DNA of 64,000 bases from Guyanagaster necrorhizus (lineage: Eukaryota; Basidiomycota; Agaricomycetes; Agaricales; Physalacriaceae): NCBI RefSeq assembly GCF_019112545.1, contig NW_025064941.1:91252-155251 (forward strand). Reading direction: 5' to 3'. Of this stretch, positions 48,107 through 59,701 are shown piece after piece. Under the pieces are notes generated by a model. The model saw only the letters and a list, made by a program, of their open reading frames with translations, made no database searches and was not told the origin of the DNA. The position numbers and the translations under genes were made by a program. The number at the start of each line of letters is the position of its first letter. The stretch's first letter is position 1.

Positions 48107-49782
48107 ATGCTACCTCGCCATCTACAGAGCCTCGTCCTTCGCTCATCCCTGCGAAACCGTGCAGTTCTCTCTTACCATCATTTGAGGAATTTTCCTTCCC
48201 GAGCATCACCTATCCTTGGCGCACCGAGGGCAAACTTTCACGCTTCTTCGAGACACTTGAATGAGCCACCAAAATCCCCGTTCCAGACTTTCGTTGACGT
48301 CCTGAAGGATGAGCTACGGAAGAACAGGGAACTTCAAGACAATGTCAAACTGCTACAGGGTGATGTTGATAAGCTCCAGGATTCAGAAGCTATGAAAAAG
48401 GCCAGGGCAGCATACGAAAGGGCCAGGGTACATCTCTTGATTACACTCTTCGTAATAAATTTCTCATACTATTGTCGCATAGCTCACCTCAAGCATCAAA
48501 GAAAATCCACGGTTGCGCGCAGCCGCCGAAGAGCTGAAGAAGACGGGTGTCAAAGTTGGAGACGCTGTTGGGGAAGCCTTGAAGAGCATGGAAGAGAGCG
48601 AGATTGTGCGGGCGGTATGTACTTGCCTCGAATGTTGACCTCGCAGCTCAACTTGACCAGATATCCCGAGCAACGGGCGCCGTTTCCGAAACGATAAAAA
48701 AGTCCACCGAGCCCATTCGGAATACAGCTGCCTACCAATCTCTCTCCGAAACACTGATTGACGCGCTCGATGACAGTGGTAGCGCGAAACACGCTGGGTT
48801 TGAGGAAAAGGAGGCGCGCCGACTTCGTCGACAGCGACGGTTAATCAAAGCCGGGAAGGACAGCAGCATAGGATCGGCATCCAAACGAACAGCTGCTAAT
48901 CCAGAGTGCGTAAGCTCCTGTCATTCGTGCTTCATATTCTGATTCACCGTTTCTAGAGCCGGCTCGTCTGTTGTTCTCCACAAGGACTCGCCCCGGCAGG
49001 AAAAGTGGAACCGGCTCAAAGAGACAAACCCCTTCCTGCGAACATTTGTGTCGTTGCGGCACTCGTATGAAGAAACAGAAAATCCTGTCATCTCGTCGAT
49101 TCGTTCAGTGACGCAAACGGTCGCCTCGTGGTTCGATGAGAACGAGACGGCACAGGTGATGCGGTTGATGAAGGCGATGGATCCAACATTTGACAGGGAG
49201 AGTTTTGAACGCGAACTGAGGGAGTACATTGTACCGGAAGTTGTGGATGCGTATCTGTCTGCTGATCAGGAAGCCTTGAAGGCCTGGTGCGGAGAAGCCG
49301 TGAGTCTTGTCGAATCATGCTGTTAAGGAAAGCTGAGGGTTCCTTCTAGACATATAATGTTCTCTGGGCAACAATGGAGCAGTACTTGCGGCAAGGACTC
49401 ATCAGCGACAGCAAAGTTCTCGATATCCGACAAGTTGATGTTCGTAATTTTTGGTTTCTATCGTGTTCGCCCTTCTAATATTCAAATCCGTAGGTTTCCG
49501 CCGGCAAGATCTTGGAGAACAACATTCCCATTTTCGTGATACAGTTTAGCACGCAAGAGGTGCTTCTCTTCCGGAATGTAAAGACGCGAGAAATCGTAGT
49601 TGGTGCGGAAGATCGGGTGGAACAATGCACATATATTGCTGCCATCACGCGTTTAGAGGACGAGTTGACCAACGAGCTTACCGGTGGGTGGAAGGTAGTC
49701 GAGGTAAGTTCCTTTTCTCCTAGTAGGTAATGTTCTAACATCCACTTAGATGGGTCGCAGGAGTGCAAGAGCATACCTGTAA
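48107..49782 (+). CDS. TIM44: TIM44, import motor subunit
   Basis: Links the TIM23 channel to mitochondrial Hsp70 on the matrix side of the inner membrane. The start at 48107 opens an Arg-rich, acid-free presequence (MLPRHLQSLVLRSSLRNRAV). A coiled-coil region follows (SPFQTFVDVLKDELRKNREL; NVKLLQGDVDKLQDSEAMKK), then LTSSIKENPRLRAAAEELKK after an intron near 48428-48480 and TEPIRNTAAYQSLSETLIDA. The C-terminal TIM44 domain has NPFLRTFVSLRHSYEETENP, VTQTVASWFDENETAQVM and DPTFDRESFERELREYIVPE. After two introns come VLWATMEQYLRQGLISDSKV, LENNIPIFVIQFSTQEVLLF and VVEMGRRSARAYL with the stop TAA at 49780-49782. The order and length are as expected. The gap from the heme lyase stop is only 170 bp on the same strand. 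Confidence 0.94.
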
Positions 49783-49925
49783 AAGTACAGTAGCAATATT
49801 ATAGTTATTTAACAGATAATCACCACTCAACACTTAGACTAAAATGGAAGATCCTGATGTGGCTGTGCTGCAATCATTACCTTCCTTTTTTGGAATTCCG
49901 CGATTGTCCCTATTCCCCACGTCGT

Positions 49926-52174
49926 ATGGACAGCAGATCACCACCAAATCTCCTGTACTTGACAGTATACAATCCGACACTGCGACCAGCCGATACCACG
50001 CTTACAGATGATGAAGATGCGGAGGAACAGGCGCATATTCTGTTCTACACATCGAAGGAACGGGCTGTCTCTCGCGACAGGATGCTCAGACAAGTCGGAT
50101 TAGCCAAAGCCTTGGTGAATTTCTCAGAGTAAGTATATGTTGCCGACGTTCAGCAGAAATTTTCCTGACGTTGCAAAGTATGTTCAACCCAGACGATCTC
50201 TGCAACAATATCCATTCCCAAGGCAGGCGGATAGTCATGGTGTCTCCCGAGCCCGATTTTTGGATAACCGCAGTAGGTGTCGCTCCCTGTCTGCATTTGC
50301 GGTCACATTAATTCAGTAGGGTGGCCTAGTGCGTTGAGCTGGCAAAGACGTTTCGCACGCCCACCATTGAACGGAACAAAGGCAAGCAGAAATCCAAGAC
50401 GGGTACCATCAGCAAGGACGTGGCTCTTGTCTGCAATTACCAAGACTTCTCTGTTGATGATATATCTCTGAGAGCGGATATTCGTCGTGGATATGAGCAA
50501 TTCAAAGTATGTACTCCACTGGTCACTGGTAGCTGGGGGACCCTCATCGTGTTGGGACAGCTTGTACATGGTTCATTGACGAGCATCCTTTCAACACTGG
50601 GACAGCAAGCATTAGAGCTACAACTAGAAAGATTCTTCACCCCTTGGGCATGGTCATGGGATTTGGAATGCGACCGTGGATTCGGAGACCACCTTGGTAC
50701 GTGCCAGATATTCACGTCCATCATGTCAATGACGTATAGTCGTAGGCATACCACTGCATCCTCAATACCGTACCATTGTACCCCTCTTAGACGAATTCGC
50801 GTCGCAGATACCCGCTACAGCCTCGTCAATAATAGTTACCCCCTCGCATGTGATACCATCGACGTCTTTTATCAAAGCTCGTTATCCCTCCCCTTTCCCA
50901 GCGCATCTAATGTCCCTAATACCTCCTCCACCCCCACCGTCACCGCAGGCCCCACCAGGTTCCCCTGTAAAGAAGCGGCCGCCTGACCCTGAAGCAGACA
51001 TCCAGCCATCCTCATTCCTCGGCATGCCCACGATGAACCTGAACATGAATGTGGATGTTCGAAAGTGGGGATGGCCCGGGTATCTCACGTTCAAAGGATC
51101 TGCAAAGCGACTTGAGGTACCAATGGCAGAGGTGAAGCCCCGTACGTCTAGGGATGAAGGGGAGATTGAGAGTGTTGACGTCGACAAGAGCGCTTTGGAC
51201 GATGCTATCAAGTCAGATGTGATTTCTGTCCCCAGTACAAAGCCGACGAATGGCAACGCAGAGAATCCTTGTCATGGTAACGAAAGCGTTAATTCAGAGA
51301 CTCGCGCTGGGTCATCTCAGAGCTCATCGCTAGGATCGTCAAATGCGTCATTATCTATCAATGAAAAAGCTGCTTCACAGGGCTCACATGGTGATCATGT
51401 TGAAAGTTCTGCTTCGTCTCACGGTGATGATTCGGCCTCGTCAAAGAAGGGGTGCAACTCTTCACCAAGCCTTGTGCCTCCGCCAGAGCTCTCTAGTATT
51501 ACGGTATATCTCTCGGACCCTCCTGATGGTCTCGATACAAGACGGAGCAAAGTAGTATACATGGCAGTAAGTCTTGACATACTTCACGTGCTCTACCACT
51601 AATGGACTTTAGCAACATCCTGTTCTTGTTGCACTGGTTGGGCTTAAAGACGTTGACTACGATCTGAGTCTTGCTGGAAAGGTCCGTACTTTATGCATGG
51701 ACGTACAGAAGGTCCTCGACGACGATGCATTAACGAGGTATGTTCCCAAAACAACCTGTGACACTCAAACCGATCTTCAGCAGTAGCACGGAGACGTTAC
51801 CGTCGGCCACCAAGATCCTGCAGCCAAAGGATCGACACCTTGTTTCCAGGGCTAAATTCACGTTGTCCAACGACAAGTTCGCGGCCAAGTCGGAGCAGTT
51901 CTATATCGCGCAACATCTGCTGGAAAGGTGGGATGCCACTCTGATGTTCTGCCCATATTTACCGATAACGTGTAGCGACCTCGACGTCCGAGAAGTCTTC
52001 TCCAGAGGCGTGAATCCGCAACACTGGCATATCGTTCAACGTGCGCTGAATCGAGATACAGATGGAGATGTTTACCTTGAGATATCGAGGAAGGAAACGA
52101 GTTTGTCTGACGTGGACAATGTTCTAGCTGGGGTTGTTCGGAGGTATTCTTCTGTAGATGCTTTTCCGTCATAG
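49926..52174 (+). CDS. CCZ1: Vacuolar fusion protein CCZ1 homolog
   Basis: In yeast, Ccz1 with Mon1 forms the GEF that activates the Rab7 protein Ypt7 on late endosomes and vacuoles. The start at 49926 gives MDSRSPPNLLYLTVYNPTLR, the typical opening beta-strand of the first longin domain, followed by HILFYTSKERAVSRDRMLRQ and VGLAKALVNFSEMFNPDDL across an intron. Then come RIVMVSPEPDFWITA, SLRADIRRGYEQFK, ILSTLGQQALELQLERFFTP and WAWSWDLE. A Pro-rich and acidic/Ser-rich middle is probably disordered. The C-terminal longin part is SSITVYLSDPPDGLDTRRSK, LVALVGLKDVDYDLSLAG and SKFTLSNDKFAAKSEQ-like sequence, ending RRYSSVDAFPS. The family call rests mainly on the N-terminal part. Confidence 0.8.
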
Positions 52175-52434
52175 GTGAAAATCTTGATGCAGATCAGGCA
52201 TCCAGGGATTTACTCGCCAGGACAGCGCTTCGTAGCTTAGACCTCGAAGACGAGATTTCAACAGAAGAGTCAGCCATGATTAGTAACCGGAGGGTTTGGT
52301 ATTGTATTAATTAGGCTGAATAAGTACGTTCCTACTGGGTTGCTACATTAAATTCGTTACCGTTAAAAAGCCCTCCATTGTGTGGACCAGGGTGACGCGG
52401 CACGAGATTCGTTCAGATTGTTGAGATATTCGTT

Positions 52435-55400
52435 CTAGTCACTTAACCTAGATGCGTTCAGCAAAACAAGCAGGGAAGAGTGGGAGGGAACACACTCCAT
52501 TGTCCTCGAAATAGCGTCCCACCTTGCTCTCGTTCTGTTGTCAATTCTGTCATCACTGCTTCCTCCAAAGTGAACCACCGGCGGTGTCTCAGTCGTAAAT
52601 AAGTCGCCATCACGACGGTAGTGTGGCGTGTGCCCTGGAAAATTATTCATTTGTCTCGAAGGGCTACTGGAGGAAGACTCATGATAATCATGTATTTGAC
52701 GGTTGTGTTCGGGAACATGATGAGAGGAAGTGACTTCGATATGAAGAGGCACTTGTCCCCACTCATCACTGCTCATGGTAAGGGAGTGAGCCTGAGATCG
52801 AGGCCACTGTGAGGATACAGATGCCGATGGACCCTGCTGCCGGTCTTTTGTCGACAGGGGAACAGACGTTGCATGCCACTGAGAAGAAGGGTGTCCGGAG
52901 TGTGACAGTGCATATGTATTCGTGAGCTCGATGGTAGAGGAATAGCTCGATCCATCAAAAGGGTTTTTGGCTGCATAAGAATCTCTTTGGAGGTCAGACT
53001 TTTCGCACTCATTAGGATCGAAGGGAAAGTCGGAATGTTGTTCTCGCCTATTTTTTGGAACCGGGTTGGACAGTGATGGATCGCCAACTGTTGTCAATTG
53101 ATAAAGAATATCCCTAATGAACAGGAAAGTAGGTGATCAATAAAAATTCGAATCCAGAGAAGTAGAAGCCTACCATAGTACACCAGCAAATGGCCACCTG
53201 CCGCATATCCAGTTATCCAATCATTTATCAGTTTTACTAGTAGCAACTTACCCTGATTCCAAGCTCCGGAGAATCCTCATACATTTATATACATCTTCGA
53301 TTTCTTTCTTCAGGTCAATCGAATCACTGGACTGCTGTCCTCCCCAAATATTGAACGATAGGACAACTGCAGCATTGAATGCTGAATACTACATAGAAAA
53401 ATCAGCAGATTAAATGTACTCGTAAGTGGATAAGGCTCACACCACAAAATGGAAAATAGCCACCACGCTGATACTGGATATCCACGACATGAGAACATGA
53501 ACGCGCAGCATTGGCGCATATAGCAAGGGAAGGGAATGGCCACTTTGATAAGTGACAAGGAACTGTAATAAATGGCCTGTGAATTAGTATCTGCATATTA
53601 TAGTATGCTTCTAACAAGGCCGCAGATTGTTTGAAGTGTACGAGATTCTCGCGATTTGGGTCCCATCGCACTGAGGTCCGTAGATTGTTAGTCCCCGGTT
53701 TTATCAAACAGATAGAACGTACAATGATCTGGTAACGAGTCTATCCACATATTGAGCACGGAGTCCAACTCCGCGACAATCTGTTCTTCCCAGTTCTTTT
53801 GCACCAAGCCAAACACGATCTTCGACTTAGTCATGGAGTACTAGAGACAGTGAGTGGTCCTGTTGGTGCGCATCTGACTTAATGATCCACGTACAATAGT
53901 GCGCAAACAGATCATCTGAAGCCTACTTAGTCTCATGTGACAATTAAAGTAAGAGATAACCGAGGGTTGGCCATCGGGCTGCTTGAAAGCTTGTTCTGGA
54001 TCTGGATGATCCCAATATTCGTCATCACAATCAGCAGGTAGGTCAGCATCAATGCTGTGAAATTTGTGAGACTATGTTGACTCGTACATGACGATTGAGA
54101 GCATACTCTTCATCGTTAATGGCACATGGACGACCGAGAGCTGAACTGATGTACCTGTCGATATACAACAGACACCTGGAATGCAAGCCCGGAAAATGTC
54201 AGTTACACCATTAGTGTAGAAGAACAGACGTACCAAAACACTCTCCTCCATGATTCCGCCTCCGCGTTCGTAGAGCCATTGTGGTTTCTCTTTCGATGAG
54301 CTCCTGCCTCTTGTGCCACACGTAGACCAATACCCGCTATAGTCCAGGCTATTTGAGGTATAGAAGAGCACATCATAAATTCTGCGATGAGCTGAGGACA
54401 ACGTTAGTCTTTAATCTTAAGGAAGACGAGGTTGCCCTTACGCATGTCGATTGGCAGTCGTATAGTAGTGGCGGGCTCAAGACTGAATTTGCCCTGCGAG
54501 TTCCAAGGATTTGTTGCATCCACATCCACCCATTGGAGGATGATTCATTATCAATCAATACGCGCGGATCGGTTGAGTATCTTGAAGCTATAGCGCAGAC
54601 AGCCAACAGCACGGTAGCAAAAAGTGGGTCCCTGAGGTGCGTTAACTCTTCGACCAACCGTTGAAAAGTTGGTCGATGCAAAACAGGAAGGAAGATATTG
54701 GCTTGCGTAAAGTATAGTCCAATCAATGACCACATTAGATCGTGGTCCGGGAAGCTGTACTCCACGTTGACTTGAACCTGCGAAATGCGGCTGGGAATAT
54801 GATGAATAAGTGGGTCCCAGAACTGGGGTCTTCTCGAAGTGAGTCTCGATACGTCAGAGAAATATGCAGGGTGTCCGTGCTTAACGTCGAGTGCTGTCTG
54901 TATGAATTGGGCTTGACTGGACTTGCCGAAAAATCTGCCGTGAGTGAAGTCCTGAAGACGCCAAAGATTGCATTCCAGTGCGCCGTCATAATCATCCTCG
55001 GAAACGGAGTGGTCTTTCTCGTTGGTGATGTCCCTACCAAGAGATCGCATGAGGTCAGGTATCAAGCCATCGGCGTCAGAGTCTGGCAGTCCAACAGGCT
55101 CTTTTTCCAATTCTTCAGTCAAGTCTGCGTCAGGAGGTAGCATCTTCGGTACGCATTTCGAACGTCAGCTGCATTAAAAGAGACGGCTGCGAGAATTCTT
55201 ACTTTGCGCAGTAAATTTTCCATCTCGTCCACTTTCCTCTCAAGGCCTTCGACGTAACTACATATCCAAAAGTGAAGCGTAAATATTTGAACAAGAAAAT
55301 TGAAGTGTCCGAACCGTTTAGACAGGATTTGCTGGCAAGATATCAGAACCACGATTGTACAGAGAATGTGAAATGATATTTACATTAGAAGCATCGAGGT

Positions 55401-55681
55401 ATGTGCACATCAAGTTAGCGGCAGTACAACGGGAACATCGCCGCTTCCCTGGCAGTCGGGTTCCATCACCTATAATCGTTTAGTCCATATAGTATAGGTT
55501 GATCTACAAGACGCGTCCTACACCGAACTCAACTCGTTCGTCAGGGCCGGCCACGCGACTGACCGGACAAAAGAGACTCACTTTTCTTCCGTCGACAGAG
55601 GTCGCACGCTTTTTGTACTCGTCGCTTTTGCGTACTACTGTAGGCACTGAGGTCAGAGTTGACACCGTAGTATCGTTGCAT
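52435..55681 (-). CDS. Zn2Cys6 transcription factor with fungal-specific TF domain
   Basis: A nuclear DNA-binding regulator; the target pathway is unknown. The start at 55681 gives MQRYYGVNSDLSAYSSTQKR, then the binuclear zinc cluster. Exon 1 ends in KACDLCRRKK at a GTGAGT donor (55582); a 6-nt microexon at 55522-55527 and then exon 3 complete CDLCRRKKIRCDG and RCSRCTAANLMCTYLD, giving C-x2-C-x6-C-x10-C-x2-C-x6-C. Next is a coiled-coil linker (YVEGLERKVDEMENLLRKV, about 55210-55270). The middle homology region includes FSDVSRLTSRRPQFWDP and DLMWSLIGLYFTQANIFLPV followed by LHRPTFQRLVEELTHL (about 54655-54740). Later exons have ALLEAYYNMQILIHRPFITV. The tail (52435-53097) is Ser/His/Gln-rich, as in activation regions, ending LLNASRLSD. 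It lies divergent to GPN1, sharing a 456-bp upstream region. Confidence 0.88.
55522..55527 (-). other. Predicted 6-nt microexon of the Zn2Cys6 factor
   Basis: On the minus strand it reads TTCGGT, preceded by an AG acceptor and followed by GTAGGA. The flanking introns would be 54 nt (55528-55581) and 52 nt (55470-55521, with a CTAAAC branch site), both of normal size here. Including it changes KKSDG to KKIRCDG and restores the third zinc Cys. Confidence 0.75.
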
Positions 55682-56137
55682 GACTAGTAGAAGTTGGGGG
55701 TCCTTAGTAACGTCTAGTATAGTACTTATTATAAGAGATTGCTAGGAAGCAAAGACTTGGCACCGAAAAGTCATATCAGTATTGCTGAGAACTTCTGCGA
55801 GCCCGCGGAGTCACACTAGTCAGCACCATAACGCGAAAGTGTTCGCGGCCTCGCATGCGGACCTGTCGGCATAGGATGGCGGTGCTTCTAGTTATCGAGA
55901 ACCCTTGATCCAAATAGAAAATATGCCGAAATTGCCGCCTTGGCTCTCTACCATCAGCTTCTCGAGGCGTCTTATGGCTTCTTACAGGTTTCAGCTCATG
56001 TAGAGGGCGGTTCTGGTGAGAAAGCCAATGCCGGCATTATAAAGTTTTTTTTTTTTTTTTCCGGATGTGCGGGTGACTCATCAACTACATATCATGGATC
56101 ACGTGTACAAACCTTCCATTTTCCTTCTCCTTCAGTA
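55682..56137. promoter_or_regulatory. Divergent promoter region between Zn2Cys6 factor and GPN1
   Basis: 456 bp between two divergent starts. A T-run lies at about 56046-56060. A CACGTG E-box occurs at about 56100-56105 (gatCACGTGta), 30-40 bp upstream of the GPN1 start. Confidence 0.45.
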
Positions 56138-57550
56138 ATGGCGACCTCGACAACCGATGCGCTTCCAACAAAAAAACCAGTCACCATCATTACCATTGGT
56201 ATGGCTGGTGCAGGTAAGTCGACCTTTGTCCAACGAATAAACTCGTATCTGCATTCGCAAAATCCTCCGTTGCCACCATATATCCTCAATCTCGACCCGG
56301 CTGTTACCCATGTGCCGTTCGAAGCCAATATTGACATTCGGGATACCGTGAATTATCAAGAAGTAATGAAGCAGTGTGTATATGGCTGACTCTACCCTCG
56401 CATCCGGTTGAAACGGTCCGTGCGAGGTACAACTTGGGCCCCAATGGAGGCATCTTGACCGCGCTCAATCTTTTTACGACAAAGTTTGATCAGGTGCTGG
56501 AGCTGGTTGAGAAGCGGGCAGAGACTGTTGAGTATGCATATTTTTTCCTCACACTCGCGATCCTTGATTGTGCTGCAGCTATGTTATCCTTGATACTCCG
56601 GGCCAGATTGAGATTTTTACATGGTCGGCTTCTGGTGCCATAATTACCGACGCCGTGGCGTCATCATTACCCACAGTTATCGCCTATATCATCGATACAC
56701 CTCGGACAACGGCTCCGGCCACCTTTATGTCTAATATGCTTTATGCCTGCAGGTCGGCTGCTTCTACTTTGAATTGACGTCGTGTACTCACCTTTCGTGT
56801 AGTATCTTGTACAAGACCAAGCTTCCCTTCATCCTGGTGTTCAACAAGATTGATATCCAACCACATGATTTTGCGATTGATTGGATGCACGACTTTGAGG
56901 CGTTCCAAGAGGCTTTAGCGACTCATGGCGGGGCCCGAGACTCTGAAGGCGAGCCAACGTACATGAATAGCCTCATGAACAGCATGAGTCTTGTGCTAGA
57001 TGAGTTCTATAGAAATCTCAACGTGAGTTACTCGGTCAATCTCATCCACAATGGCTTCATATGGCAGGTAGACTGTTGGCGTTTCCAGCGTGACTGGACA
57101 AGGCATCAAAGAATTCTTTGATGCGGTGGAAGCGTCTCGGGAAGAATACGAAAAGTAAGGCAAATCCTGCCCCTAGATCACGGTGCTGATGGTACTCACA
57201 CAAAGGGAGTATCTGCCGGAACTGGAGCGCGCAAGGGTAGCCCGGGAACAGACACTCCAAGCAGCCAAAGACGACTCGATGAATCGAATGATGAAAGATC
57301 TTGAACTTGACCGAGAGCGCAACCCAAATGCGGCCCTGCAAGATCGCTGGGACCCCAATGAAGACGACGATGAAGATGATGATACAGACATGAATATTAT
57401 CGACCGAAGTAAGTCTTGTGCACGAAGAAATGCCACAGAACTCTACCCCAAGCTTATTTAGGTGACGGTCCGTGGCCCGGCCAGTACATCGATATGACGC
57501 GTGCTAGGAGGCATGACGACCAAGGCTTTACTTGGCCAAGACCCGGATAA
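56138..57550 (+). CDS. GPN1: GPN-loop GTPase 1 (Npa3/XAB1)
   Basis: Needed for assembly and nuclear import of RNA polymerase II. The start at 56138 gives [20 protein letters not shown], then the P-loop [13 protein letters not shown]. After an intron near 56372-56430 comes [20 protein letters not shown] with the diagnostic GPN loop. Then come [20 protein letters not shown] (G3, DTPGQ), [40 protein letters not shown] (G4, NKID), [20 protein letters not shown] and [20 protein letters not shown] (G5 region). The tail has [20 protein letters not shown], an acidic run ([13 protein letters not shown]), and ends [10 protein letters not shown] with a TAA at 57548-57550. Five or six short introns are used. 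All G motifs are intact. Confidence 0.95.
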
Positions 57551-57620
57551 AAGAAAACACCATCGCGTCGCAGTGCTAAGAATACGGCGTCATGAAGCCA
57601 GCATTGGAAGTATTTTGTAT

Positions 57621-57655
57621 GGTAATGTGGGTAATGTGGGTAATGTGTGTAATGT
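57621..57655 (+). repeat. Short tandem repeat, 9-bp unit, about four copies
   Basis: Units of GTAATGTGG-type sequence follow each other downstream of the GPN1 stop, the last ones diverged (GTAATGTGT, GTAATGTAC). Confidence 0.8.
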
Positions 57656-58025
57656 ACGTCTTTGTAGCCACATTTCGTGAGATAGAAGGACCATCTTGGT
57701 GGAACTCTGTGGCAACTCCGCTGGCCTTTGATCGCGGTAACCTTGCGGTGCCTATCCGGCCAGCCCTTGCAAGGTAGAAACAATTGATTGTCATGTTATG
57801 ACGGTTAGCAATGATGAGATGCTGAATTACGTGATCAGTTCAAGGCCCAAAAGGGAGGAGGGTAAACTTTGTGACTTCGACCCACGCTCACCCTGATCCC
57901 TTCATCGCTCCGCCGTCCTTTTCACTGACATTCATTCATTTACTGCTCCATCCGACAACGCATATATCCACCATACAGAGCTCTATCGCAAGATCTTACC
58001 CACTCGCAGCTTAACTCTTCGACAG

Positions 58026-59701
58026 ATGGAACGGTATGTCAGTACTGCGTCCTGACGACCTCGGACTGACCAGCTGCCTTTGAAGCTATGCGAAGATAGA
58101 GAAAATTGGTGCGTCGCTGCCATCTGTATGCATCCATCCTATGGCTGCTGACAGAAACGACCTCTAGGCGAAGGTCAGTTAGCCCTTGCAGTGGCCAGCA
58201 GACCGTCACCCTATGCCCGCAGGCACCTATGGCGTCGTGTACAAGGCCCGAGATACCAGCACCAACACTATCGTGGCTCTTAAGAAGATACGGCTCGAGG
58301 CAGAAGATGAGGGCGTCCCAAGCACTGCAATCCGCGAAATCAGTCTCCTTAAGGAGCTGAACGACGACAACATTGTAAGGTATGTATAACTGCCTTGATC
58401 ACCTGAGTCCGGTTTCTCTTGGTTTACACCATGGCTCAGGCTTTTGGACATCGTCCATGCCGACCAGAAATTATACCTGGTATTCGAATTCTTAGACGTG
58501 GATCTTAAGCGCTACATGGACCTTGCCAACAAAAATCAAACACCTATCACCTTGGAAATGTCCAAGGTATGTCGCTGTATGCTCTTCCTGGCTGTCCCTG
58601 CTGCTGTCGTCGCCTTCTCAACGCGCCGGTTATCGGCCTTCGACGCGTTTGGCGCGTGTGTACTTCGGAGTATCCCGTTGGCCGGTTTGGAGCGTTGTTT
58701 CTCCCGCGTTCAACATGTCGTTCATAAACGGCCAATCCGTCGACTATAATCTTCATGTAGCGCCACCGGGTCACAATCACAACTTTCTCTTCGCGTTCTT
58801 GAGATCACGTGATAAAGACGCGACGCGTCTTGGTCCGGGTCTTGTTTCTGTCTTCCCCTGGTACTATCCTAACAGATTCTAACCACCATTCCAGCGGTTC
58901 CTGCATCAATTAAACTCAGGATTGGTCTACTGCCACTCGCACCGGATTCTTCACCGCGACTTGAAGCCGCAAAATCTCCTCATTGACAAGCATAATAATC
59001 TGAAGCTGGCCGACTTTGGACTCGCGCGGGCATTCGGTATACCGATGCGGACTTACACTCATGAGGTTCGCTCCATTTGCATTATCAGAGTGTTCCTAAT
59101 ACGGGCTTTCGACGTTTTAGGTCGTAACGCTGTGGTATCGTGCGCCCGAAGTGCTGCTTGGATCCCGCCACTATTCGACAGCAGTCGACATGTGGTCGGT
59201 CGGAACCATATTTGCGGAGATGGCTTGTCAGGGGCAGCCACTTTTCCCTGGCGACTCTGAAATAGACCAAATATTTAAGATATTCCGGTGAGAGTTATAT
59301 TCTTGTCATGACTGTGCTCGTACTAACGGATGATTGTTTATAGGATTTTGGGAACACCGAACGAAGACATGTGGCCGGGCGTGAGTGGTTTGCCCGACTA
59401 TAAGCCTACATTCCCGCGTTGGAGTGTGCAAGATGTCTCTCGGGTCGTCCCGGATTTGGATCCGGCGGGGATTGACATGCTTAAAGTCTGTGCTGTGTCT
59501 ATTGTGTTTCTTCATTTTTAGCCTGACATCTCTTGATTTAATCAGCGTCTCCTTGCTTATGATTCTGCCAAGCGTATTTCAGGCAGGCCTTTACCTTTTT
59601 GTCCGTGTGGGCAGTCACTGACTCCATGTCATCCAGCAAAACGTGCACTCAAGCACCCTTACTTTGCCGATTATGAGTCCGATTCAAGTTCAAGCTCTTA
59701 G
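58026..59701 (+). CDS. CDK1: Cyclin-dependent kinase 1 (Cdc2/Cdc28)
   Basis: Master cell-cycle kinase. Conserved protein order fixes an unusual gene structure: exon 1 58026-58033 (8 nt), exon 2 58086-58108 (23 nt), microexon 58168-58173 (6 nt), then 58223-58379 and 58440-58566, a 328-nt intron, and exons from 58895 on. Joined, the start is [20 protein letters not shown], with the inhibitory Thr-Tyr pair in GEGTYG. Other marks are [20 protein letters not shown] with RE (PSTAIRE cyclin helix), [31 protein letters not shown] (catalytic loop), [20 protein letters not shown] (DFG and activation-loop Thr), [31 protein letters not shown] and [18 protein letters not shown]. The last intron, 59583-59636, has a GC donor. 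The end is [20 protein letters not shown] with TAG at 59699-59701. Confidence 0.96.
58168..58173 (+). other. Predicted 6-nt microexon of CDK1
   Basis: GCGAAG lies between acceptor CCTCTAG and donor GTCAGT. It joins KIEKIG to GTYGVVYK with the invariant Glu of the GEGTYG loop. Flanking introns are 59 nt (58109-58167) and 49 nt (58174-58222). Confidence 0.85.
58567..58894 (+). other. Unusually long CDK1 intron with E-box palindrome
   Basis: Donor GTATGT and acceptor CCAG bound a 328-nt intron between EMSK and [14 protein letters not shown], about six times the local norm. It contains the palindrome ATCACGTGAT at 58804-58813. The content is not coding in a way I recognise. Confidence 0.7.

Noticed and set aside
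55469..55600. A five-Cys, non-canonical zinc cluster in the Zn2Cys6 factor
   Set aside because: The 6-nt microexon explains the missing Cys with two normal introns, so a real loss is less likely.
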